From an uncultured Christensenellaceae bacterium (lineage in GTDB: Bacteria > Bacillota > Clostridia > Christensenellales > Borkfalkiaceae): DNA of 64,000 bases. The position numbers and the translations under genes are program-made. The notes beneath the pieces were generated by a model. It made no database searches. It was given only the letters and a program-made list of their open reading frames with translations, and was not told where the DNA came from. Shown one piece after another: positions 26,431 through 33,503 of this stretch; the first letter of the stretch is position 1; each line of letters opens with the position of its first letter. The DNA is taken from NCBI GenBank assembly GCA_910588465.1, contig CAJUOP010000001.1:116476-180475 (forward strand), in the 5' to 3' direction.

Positions 26431-28260
26431 TTACCCCGCGTTTGCGGGACGTATTTTTTCCTTATCTTCGTAACCGGGCAAGATATATTCCTGCTTGGGT
26501 TCCGTGCCCTTTTCAATTTCCGCCGTCGTACGGTTGCACGCCGCAATTTTTTGCATTGCCTCTTCGCTCAGCTTGGGTTTTCTGCGGTAGTTATAAAACC
26601 CGTTTTGCTCCTGCTCTACGTCGTACAGCTGCGTATAGCAAAACCCGCTGATCAGCCCGCATTCGAGAAACCGTTTCGTCGCCCCGATATATTCCTTTAC
26701 GAATTCCTCTTCCGAAGCGCTCGCGCGGTACCCCCACGCGCTTTTTTCCTGTACGCAGGGCGCGGTTGCGGACAACCCCGCCGCACCGCCGTTCGGCGAA
26801 AAAGCCACTCCGCCGTATTCGCTCGCGTTCAGCGGCAGCGCCCCGTTATACACCGCGTCCCGTTCGGGCTCCGCCGCATAGATCGTATCCATGATCAGCT
26901 CGCCCCGCTCCTCGATCGCCTTTAAATACTTTGCGATTTCCTCGGACGAATGGTAGCAGTGGAAGTCGAACAAATCGGTATACCTGCCGTGGTAACCGCC
27001 GCTCACGTCCACGCACGGGCGCGTCCCATCCAGCGTTTTCGTAAACGCATACACGGCTTCCACAAAGCGGATATCCCGCGTTTTCGCGCGGTCGTCGAGA
27101 TTCTCCCACGTTTCGTTCAACGGACACCACTGCACGATGCAGGGGTGGTTAAAGTCGCGTTCCAACGCCTCGCGCCATTCGGCAAGGAACCCGCCCAGCT
27201 CTTTCAAACTGTCGTAGCAGATCCCCCAGCTGGCGTATTCGCCCCAAACCATATGTCCCGCCTTGTCGCATTCGTACAAATACCGCGGCTCGAACAGCTT
27301 TTGGTGCAGCCTCGTGCCGTTGAATCCGAGCGAGCGGGAAAGGGCAATATCCTCTTTCAAATTTTGCACGCTGGGCGCAGTGTAAATCCCGTCGGGGTAA
27401 TACCCCTGATCGAGCACGAATCTTTGAAACACGCTCTTGCCGTTCAGTAAAAAGCGATAGCCTTCGTACCGCACCGAACGCAGCCCGAAGTAGCTGTAAA
27501 CCTTATCCTCGCCGAACGCTATCTCCACGTCGTACAGCCGTCCGTTCCCGACCTCCCACAAATGCCGCTCGGAAAGCGGAATGCGAAAGCGCTTACGAAA
27601 AACGGTTTCGCCCTCGGCACGACCGACTTCCCTTCCCTCGAAGAAAACGCGGACGGAAAGCGTTCCAGCCCCCTCCGTTTCGATCTCCGCTTCGAGGACG
27701 CCGCTTGTTTCATCGGGATAAAAACGAAAAGAACGAACGTACTTTCTCGGCGTCCGTTCCAGCCATACCGTCTGCCAAATGCCCGTCGTGCGGGTGTAGA
27801 AGCAGCCGAAGGATTCCCGCTTTCCGCTCTGTTTTCCGCTCAATATCCTTTCGCGCGTATCGTCGTGCACCGCGATCGTCAAACGGTTTTCCCCTGCCTT
27901 TGCCGCGGAATTCAACTCCGCTTCGAACGGCGTGTAGCCTCCGACGTGAGAACATATTTTTATTCCGTTCAGATAGACCGTTGCCCGATGATCGACCGCG
28001 CCGCAGTGCAACACAAGCCGCTGCCTTAAATCCTCTTCGGTAACCGTTATTATTCTGCTGTAAATACAATCCGAAATAAAATCGGTAACTCCGATCCCCG
28101 AAAGCTTCGATTCGGGACAAAACGGAACTTCTATCACGGAGGATAACGGCAGATTCGTTTTGCGTTCCGCGGATCCGATCTCAAATTCCCATTCGCCGTT
28201 CAGACATTCGTAAGATTCTCGCCGAAATTGCGGATCGGGATGTTCCGTTCTGTAAGCCAT
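26431..28260 (-). CDS. Glycoside hydrolase family 2 (beta-galactosidase/glucuronidase-like)
   Basis: The 609-aa protein has the GH2 layout: sugar-binding jelly roll (about 1-170, with TTGIWQTVWLE), Ig-like domain (about 170-270) and TIM barrel. The acid/base Glu is in CPLNETW (about 380) and the likely nucleophile in N-A-S-E-Y-G-G (about 480). There is no signal peptide, so it acts on imported sugar in the cytosol. It is the first gene of the operon, 103 nt from the promoter -10. The beta-glycosidic substrate cannot be fixed from sequence. Neighbouring palindromes and the divergent ArsR-type gene suggest substrate-dependent control. Confidence 0.9.
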   Translation of the reverse strand: MAYRTEHPDPQFRRESYECLNGEWEFEIGSAERKTNLPLSSVIEVPFCPESKLSGIGVTDFISDCIYSRIITVTEEDLRQRLVLHCGAVDHRATVYLNGIKICSHVGGYTPFEAELNSAAKAGENRLTIAVHDDTRERILSGKQSGKRESFGCFYTRTTGIWQTVWLERTPRKYVRSFRFYPDETSGVLEAEIETEGAGTLSVRVFFEGREVGRAEGETVFRKRFRIPLSERHLWEVGNGRLYDVEIAFGEDKVYSYFGLRSVRYEGYRFLLNGKSVFQRFVLDQGYYPDGIYTAPSVQNLKEDIALSRSLGFNGTRLHQKLFEPRYLYECDKAGHMVWGEYASWGICYDSLKELGGFLAEWREALERDFNHPCIVQWCPLNETWENLDDRAKTRDIRFVEAVYAFTKTLDGTRPCVDVSGGYHGRYTDLFDFHCYHSSEEIAKYLKAIEERGELIMDTIYAAEPERDAVYNGALPLNASEYGGVAFSPNGGAAGLSATAPCVQEKSAWGYRASASEEEFVKEYIGATKRFLECGLISGFCYTQLYDVEQEQNGFYNYRRKPKLSEEAMQKIAACNRTTAEIEKGTEPKQEYILPGYEDKEKIRPANAG

Positions 28261-28284
28261 TTGTTATCCCTCTGATAAAGTTTT

Positions 28285-28330
28285 TTTCCTGTTAGCTCCC
28301 GCTAACAGGAAATGAGCCGCGGCTCATTTC
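28285..28330. promoter_or_regulatory. Two abutting perfect palindromes in the leader of the GH2 operon
   Basis: The first has 12-bp arms (TTTCCTGTTAGC / GCTAACAGGAAA) around a 4-nt loop at 28285-28312. The second is a 22-bp uninterrupted palindrome (28309-28330, arms GAAATGAGCCG / CGGCTCATTTC). They share four bases. Both lie between the minus-strand promoter and the GH2 start codon. On the minus strand they are followed by an A-run, so they are not terminators. They may be roadblock operators or leader-RNA hairpins. Confidence 0.7.
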
Positions 28331-28362
28331 GTTAAATTTAAACTTTTTTCCTTTTGAACAAT

Positions 28363-28391
28363 ATTTTATCATAACAGCCCCCGATTTACAA
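28363..28391 (-). promoter_or_regulatory. Promoter of the GH2/ABC/lipoprotein operon
   Basis: On the minus strand TTGTAA (28391-28386), a 17-bp spacer and TAAAAT (28368-28363) are positioned about 103 bp before the GH2 start. Confidence 0.7.
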
Positions 28392-28468
28392 TACCAATAA
28401 GGTCTCCAATATTTGATAGAATGACGGTCCCATAACCACCAAATTTTGATTATTATATCATTCTTCGG

Positions 28469-28497
28469 TTGACAAACGCCCGTTTTTGTGCTACCAT
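28469..28497 (+). promoter_or_regulatory. Promoter of the ArsR-type regulator gene
   Basis: Consensus TTGACA (28469-28474), a 17-bp spacer and TACCAT (28492-28497) lie 19 bp before the start codon at 28517. Confidence 0.8.
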
Positions 28498-28516
28498 TTG
28501 GACAAAGGGGTTTGCT

Positions 28517-29470
28517 ATGAGCGACGTTATTAATCCGCAAAAACATTTAAATCTGGTGATCGACGATCCGAACGAACACGAATTGATCGCCAAGGTCGCC
28601 CGCGCGCTGTCCGTAAAGGAGCGCGTCATGATTTTAAAAGACATTCTCACTTGTTCCAAAAACATTCCGACCATTGCAAAAGAACTGAATATTCCCGAAT
28701 CGAGCGTAACCCGCCACGTAGACGTTTTGGCAGACGCAGGGCTCATTTATATTTCCTATCTGCCGGGGATCAAGGGTCACGTAAAATATTTATCGCAGGC
28801 GATTTTGGACATTTCGGTTTCTCTCAAGCCCCTGAAAACGGACGTTTCGGACAATGAATATTCCTTGGAAATGCCGATCGGTATGTTTGCAAGCTGCGAC
28901 GTAAAGGCGCCTTGCGGCATGACGGGAAAGGAAAAGGAAATCGAAACGTTCGACGATCCGAGCGTTTTCTTCTCTCCTTCCCGTATCGACGCGGAATGTA
29001 TTTGGTTCGACTCGGGCTTTATCACCTACCGTTTTCCCGCAAAGCAGCTAAAAAGCCGACCGTATAAAAAACTTTCGTTCACCTTCGAAATTTGCTCGGA
29101 AACCATTTATTATAACAACGATTGGCCGTCGGACATCACCGTTCGCGTAAACGGTATCAAGCTATTAACCTTCGAATCGAAGGGCGACTTCGGCGGACGG
29201 CGCGGCAAATACACGCCCGTTTATTGGCCCGTGACCAGCACGCAATTCGGACTTTTGCACAAGGTCTCCGTAACGGACGAGGGCGTCTATTTCGACCACC
29301 ATTTATTTACGGATAAAATCAAGCTGAACGATTTAAAGCTGCATACAAGCAGCGCCGTCAGCTTCGAGATCGGGGTAAAAGAAGACGCGGTACACCGCGG
29401 CGGGCTCAATCTTTTCGGCAAAAATTTCGGAGACTTTCCGCAGGCGATCATCATGACTATAAAATGGTGA
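28517..29470 (+). CDS. ArsR-type winged-helix regulator with large C-terminal sensing domain
   Basis: ATG 28517 follows AAAGGGG at good spacing and gives 317 aa; an open extension to 28469 would start inside the promoter. Residues about 20-95 form a winged helix (KNIPTIAKELNIPESSVTRHVDVLADAGLI). The remaining about 220 residues are beta-rich with several Trp/Tyr positions (DWPSDITVRVNGIKL, TPVYWP), resembling a carbohydrate-binding sandwich. This arrangement recurs in Clostridia beside sugar operons. It is divergent from the GH2 operon and is the obvious candidate to control it, perhaps via the palindromes at 28285-28330. Ligand unknown. Confidence 0.8.
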   Translation: MSDVINPQKHLNLVIDDPNEHELIAKVARALSVKERVMILKDILTCSKNIPTIAKELNIPESSVTRHVDVLADAGLIYISYLPGIKGHVKYLSQAILDISVSLKPLKTDVSDNEYSLEMPIGMFASCDVKAPCGMTGKEKEIETFDDPSVFFSPSRIDAECIWFDSGFITYRFPAKQLKSRPYKKLSFTFEICSETIYYNNDWPSDITVRVNGIKLLTFESKGDFGGRRGKYTPVYWPVTSTQFGLLHKVSVTDEGVYFDHHLFTDKIKLNDLKLHTSSAVSFEIGVKEDAVHRGGLNLFGKNFGDFPQAIIMTIKW

Positions 29471-29559
29471 TTTGTTTTCCGCAACGGGACAATAAAAAAT
29501 TGCTCTCATAAATTATGAAAGCAATTCAAAAAAACGAATAATAGGATTTTTCATAACCA

Positions 29560-29599
29560 CACAAAAAAACAAATCCCGATGAACGAAATCATCGGGATT
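29560..29599 (-). terminator. Terminator at the end of the AT-rich glycoside operon
   Basis: A 10-bp stem (AATCCCGATG / CATCGGGATT, 29572-29599) is followed on the minus strand by TTGTTTTTTTGTG. On the plus strand the hairpin may also stop the ArsR-type transcript, although the tail there is weak. A second near-perfect hairpin (29502-29528) lies closer to that gene. Confidence 0.7.
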
Positions 29600-29637
29600 G
29601 TTTAGAACTATCCGATTCGGACAATTCCCATAATGTG

Positions 29638-29657
29638 TTTAGTACCCGAAAAGGATG
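29638..29657. repeat. Left copy of a 20-bp inverted repeat bounding the AT-rich glycoside block
   Basis: TTTAGTACCCGAAAAGGATG here is repeated exactly in inverse orientation at 41979-41998. The enclosed 12.3 kb differs from the chromosome in base composition. Confidence 0.85.
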
Positions 29658-29677
29658 ACTGCTTTTTTGCTATAAAA

Positions 29678-30046
29678 TTAGCCAATAATATGCTTTATCC
29701 ATTCCGTAAGTTGTTTTGTTAAGTCTTTATAATCTTTCCATACTAAAACTTGTTTTTGCGCAATATCAAAATGCGGTTTACTCGCTATTTCTTTATATCG
29801 GCAATCTTTATCTAAATCACATGAAAAATCTTTTTTATCCCAGACTTCCTTGCTACAAGTTATTATTACTTCTTTTTCCAAACCCTGTGCAAAACCGGCT
29901 TCATAATATGCTCCAAAATTAGGCTGTGTTATATCCATAATCATAAATCGCGTTTCTTTTATTAACCGTAACATTTCCGGAACAATTTGATGATTATGTA
30001 CTATCTCATCCATTAAAAGCGACGAGTATTGAGCATCCTCTATCAC
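29678..30046 (-). CDS. Nucleoside 2-deoxyribosyltransferase-like protein, apparently N-terminally truncated
   Basis: The 122-aa frame starts with GTG overlapping the stop of the esterase gene (GTGA) and cannot extend upstream because of an in-frame stop. It matches the second half of the deoxyribosyltransferase/TIR-like fold: IKETRFMIMDITQPNFGAYYEAGFAQGLEK is close to the family's DLT...YFEAGFA block with its catalytic Glu. The first beta-strand and helix of the fold, normally opening with a VFVAMPF-like segment, are absent, and no ribosome site is evident. It is either a remnant or a minimal form. Involvement in nucleoside salvage or a conflict system cannot be decided. Confidence 0.6.
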   Translation of the reverse strand: MIEDAQYSSLLMDEIVHNHQIVPEMLRLIKETRFMIMDITQPNFGAYYEAGFAQGLEKEVIITCSKEVWDKKDFSCDLDKDCRYKEIASKPHFDIAQKQVLVWKDYKDLTKQLTEWIKHIIG

Positions 30047-30930
30047 TGATTTAAGTATTTATCGATAAACGATTTTGCATTTTTAAGCGCTCTTTTCGCT
30101 TCGGGCAATACGGGTATTACCTGAAAAGCGTGCATCTTTTTGTGATAAACGTCAAATTGAATTGTAACGTTTAACGTTTGCAGTTTTTTATAAAACTCCA
30201 ACGAATCATCGTACAGGTATTCGCTATCCGATACGGCGATATAAATCGGCGGAAAACCCGTAAAATCACCGTAGAGCGGAGCAGCGTACGGATTGGTTTC
30301 GTTTTCCGAGGTTTTGAGATACGTCGTTTTTACTTCTTCCAAAAACGTAATGTCTAACATACAATCCGTTTTTGCATTGTTTTTGTAAGAAGGAAATATT
30401 CGGGTGTATTGCAGCGTAGGCGAAAACACAACGATACAAGCAGGAAGCTCTATTCCTTGCGCTTTTGCTTGCAAAGCTACGGACAGCACGAGATTGCCGC
30501 CTGCGCTTTCGCCTATCAGACAAATATTTCTTGCTCCGTATTTTTCAACAAGCATTTTATAAGCTTTCAGGCAGTCTTCCGCACCAAAAGGAAAAGCGTA
30601 TTCTGGCGCAAGACGGTAATCTATACTATAAACGTTGTAACCGAGCTTCTTTGCCGTATATCCCGTAAAAGCCCTTCTTGCCGCAGGCGATCCTCCTACA
30701 AAACCGCCTCCGTGAATATACATTAAAACCTTATCTTCGGGATTATTTCCTTTTGAAAGATACTCTCCGTTAACCCCGTCGTTTGCGATTTGCTCTACTT
30801 TTACGTTTTTCGGAGCACGGGACTGTATTTCCTGCTCGCGTCTTAAAACATAATCGGGCGGATTGTTTTTATCGAATTCTTTTTTACCCTTTTTTATTAT
30901 GTTATAGACAATGAAATGTATCAAACTCAT
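30043..30930 (-). CDS. Alpha/beta hydrolase, HSL/GDXG-type carboxylesterase
   Basis: The 295-aa protein has the oxyanion-hole H-G-G-G-F (about 73-77), the nucleophile elbow G-E-S-A-G-G (about 140-145), then a probable acid (AVSDSEYLYDDS) and His (KKMHAFQV) completing the triad. These enzymes cleave short acyl esters. There is no typical signal peptide, though the N-terminus is hydrophobic. It overlaps the rhamnosidase stop (ATGA), so translation is coupled. In this operon it may deacylate plant glycosides before or after sugar removal, which is inference. Confidence 0.9.
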   Translation of the reverse strand: MSLIHFIVYNIIKKGKKEFDKNNPPDYVLRREQEIQSRAPKNVKVEQIANDGVNGEYLSKGNNPEDKVLMYIHGGGFVGGSPAARRAFTGYTAKKLGYNVYSIDYRLAPEYAFPFGAEDCLKAYKMLVEKYGARNICLIGESAGGNLVLSVALQAKAQGIELPACIVVFSPTLQYTRIFPSYKNNAKTDCMLDITFLEEVKTTYLKTSENETNPYAAPLYGDFTGFPPIYIAVSDSEYLYDDSLEFYKKLQTLNVTIQFDVYHKKMHAFQVIPVLPEAKRALKNAKSFIDKYLNQ

Positions 30931-33470
30931 ATCTCGTAAGTCCCTGCGCCAACGGTTTGAGTACCGCTCGGCAAAACGATTTGCGCCGTAGTATTGGAAG
31001 GAACGATTATCGTATATTCAATCTTGTTCCCATTTCTTTTCCACTTGCTTACGATCTTGCCGTATATGCTGTCGTACTCACATTCGGCGTGAGTTATGCT
31101 GCCGCCGACTTTCGGTGCAATAATAAATTTTCTCTCTTCGGCGACTTTAATTCCGCACATACTGTCAAACAGCCATTCGCAGACGGCACCCTTACTGTAA
31201 TGGTCGAGCGACGCTACGCCTCCTTGCGCTTCCGTTCCTTCCCAACTTTCCCAAATAGTGTTTGCCCCCATTTTCGGCATAAATAACCAACCGGGCATTT
31301 CCTCGTTTTCAAGAAGCCTGTAAGCATACTCAATATTTATATCTGCCAGAACGTAGAGTATAAACGGAGTTGACAAAAAGCCCGTACCCAAACGCCAGCC
31401 GTAGTTATCAAGCGCCTTTATCAAACGCTTTTTTGCATATTCCGTTTGCTTGTCGTTCAAAAGTTTAAGATACAGCGGACGCACGAGTTTCGCCTGTCTG
31501 TCCGTATCCATACCGTGTTTCTTTGTCTCTACAAGTTTTTGGTAGCCTATTCTTGTTCTGTCGGCATACTTTTTGAAGTATTGCGCGTCGTCTGCTTTAC
31601 CGAGTAAGTCGGCGATTTTTTTCATATGTTCAAGCATATAAACGATATACGCCGTAGTTTCTTCGGGATGAGGACTTACAAAGTCGGATATAGCAAACGC
31701 CTTGACATCAACGGGTTCAGCCCATTCGCCGTAAGACTGACCGTAATTGGATATCATTTTACGGTATTTACGCTTTAATCCCGTAGGCGCACTCGTAAAA
31801 TAATGCTTGCCGAGCGTCTTTATCTTGTACATTGCAAATCGGCGCATAGCATCGTAGTTATTTTCCAAAATACGTTTATCGCCGTACTTTTCGTAAATGC
31901 GGTAAGGTATCAGTACGCCCGCATCCGACCAACCGGGAGAACCATCCATTACGTTCATATAAAAGTCGATACCGCCCATAGGCGTAATCTGACGGAAATT
32001 ACCGTTCTTTCTCTGCCCGTCGCACATATCCGCAACATATTTTCTTGCCATAGCGGCATAATCGACGAAATAGCTTGCCGTATTACAAAAAATCTGCGCA
32101 TCGCCCGACCAACCATGACGTTCCCTCGTAGGACAGTCGGTTGGAACGTCGGCGTGATTGTTTCTCGTTGACCACCGTGTACACTCGACTAATTTATTAA
32201 TCAGTTCATGCGAACAGTTAAATTTAATCGTGTCTTGCATATCCGAATAAACGGCAATCGCAGTAAAATCTTCGGGTTGCCAAGCAATATCCGTTTCAAT
32301 TAATACGTACTGAAAACCAAAAATTGCGAACTTCGTTTTATACTCGTTTACGCCCTCTTCTGCCGTATAAACAACCTGCTGTAAAGGCGTAACCTTCGTG
32401 CGCTTTTTATTGGCGCATTGAATATTCTTTTGGGTAAATTCGCCTTCTTTGTCGAACATTTCCCCAAAGCGAAGTTTAATTATTTGCCCCTTTCGAGCTT
32501 TTAACGAAAATGCAATATAACCCGCAATATTCTGTCCGAAATTGAGAACGGTTGCTCCCTTCGGGGTTTTAATAACCGTAGGCTTAAACGTTTCGTGTTC
32601 GGTTAAAGGCACGTTGTTGGAAGCGGAAGGAATCACTTCTTGCTTCGTTAATTTAGCCTTCCGATTGTAAGAAGGCGTACGGTAAGCCTCCACGACCTCA
32701 CCGTCTTTATTGTCGGCAAAGCGAATCGCGCCGTCATTGCTCCAATCCCAAGTTTCATCAGATATAATACGGCTAATATTCCCGTCGTGCCCCGTAATCT
32801 CTAACTGTGCCAAAAACTTCGTTTGTTTACCGTATTGGTTTTTCCGTCCCCAAGCGCCGCAACTGCCTCTATACCAACCGTCGGCAAGCTCAACCGTAAA
32901 ATCGTTCATGCCGCTTACAACGGCTTCTGTTACGTCATAAACCTGAAGTTGTATGCGCTTTCTATAATCGGTATGTCCCGGGGCAAGACAAAACTCTCCT
33001 ATTTTCTTACCATTGAGTTTTGCCTCGTATAAGCCGCAAGCCGTTATGTATAATCTTGCTTTTTGGACACAAAAAGCGTTAAACGTTTTTCTGAAACAGT
33101 CCACGGGATAACGTTTTTTCTTATTTACGCCGTAATTTCCGCATATCCATTTCGCTTTGAAATCGGAACTACTCAACAAACCCATTTCAAAAAATGCGTC
33201 TGCTTTTTCACCCTCTTCGTCGTGTTCGTTCCATACCGTAACAGCCCATTCCACACGCTGACGGGAAACAAGTTTCGGCAGATAGTCCGCATACATTTCA
33301 TCCGACAAAACCTTGCCGCTGTCCCAAACGGGTTTTCCGTCGGTTACGGCGATAATACGGTATGCACTTTGCCTTTTATCGCCCTCGCACGTCCACATTA
33401 GACGCGGATTTTGTATATCTATCCCGATAGGATTAATTAAATATTCCGTTTTTAGATTGATTGCCTTCAT
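30927..33470 (-). CDS. Alpha-L-rhamnosidase, GH78
   Basis: The 847-aa protein has the bacterial rhamnosidase layout: N-terminal beta domains (about 1-330, SAYRIIAV...DSGKV), an (alpha/alpha)6 barrel, and a C-terminal beta domain. C-P-T-R-E-R-H-G-W-S-G-D-A-Q (about 446-459) is the conserved active-site block with catalytic-region acids. No signal peptide is seen, so it acts in the cytosol on imported rhamnosides such as flavonoid glycosides. It lies 33 nt after the permuted GH3 gene and overlaps the esterase start. Confidence 0.95.
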   Translation of the reverse strand: MKAINLKTEYLINPIGIDIQNPRLMWTCEGDKRQSAYRIIAVTDGKPVWDSGKVLSDEMYADYLPKLVSRQRVEWAVTVWNEHDEEGEKADAFFEMGLLSSSDFKAKWICGNYGVNKKKRYPVDCFRKTFNAFCVQKARLYITACGLYEAKLNGKKIGEFCLAPGHTDYRKRIQLQVYDVTEAVVSGMNDFTVELADGWYRGSCGAWGRKNQYGKQTKFLAQLEITGHDGNISRIISDETWDWSNDGAIRFADNKDGEVVEAYRTPSYNRKAKLTKQEVIPSASNNVPLTEHETFKPTVIKTPKGATVLNFGQNIAGYIAFSLKARKGQIIKLRFGEMFDKEGEFTQKNIQCANKKRTKVTPLQQVVYTAEEGVNEYKTKFAIFGFQYVLIETDIAWQPEDFTAIAVYSDMQDTIKFNCSHELINKLVECTRWSTRNNHADVPTDCPTRERHGWSGDAQIFCNTASYFVDYAAMARKYVADMCDGQRKNGNFRQITPMGGIDFYMNVMDGSPGWSDAGVLIPYRIYEKYGDKRILENNYDAMRRFAMYKIKTLGKHYFTSAPTGLKRKYRKMISNYGQSYGEWAEPVDVKAFAISDFVSPHPEETTAYIVYMLEHMKKIADLLGKADDAQYFKKYADRTRIGYQKLVETKKHGMDTDRQAKLVRPLYLKLLNDKQTEYAKKRLIKALDNYGWRLGTGFLSTPFILYVLADINIEYAYRLLENEEMPGWLFMPKMGANTIWESWEGTEAQGGVASLDHYSKGAVCEWLFDSMCGIKVAEERKFIIAPKVGGSITHAECEYDSIYGKIVSKWKRNGNKIEYTIIVPSNTTAQIVLPSGTQTVGAGTYEI

Positions 33471-33503
33471 ATCGGACCTCCAATAAAGTTTTTTATAACA
33501 ATA

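Noticed and set aside
28285..28330. Rho-independent terminator
   Set aside because: On the minus strand the hairpins are followed by an A-run, and on the plus strand the T-run lies before the stem, so neither strand has the right tail.
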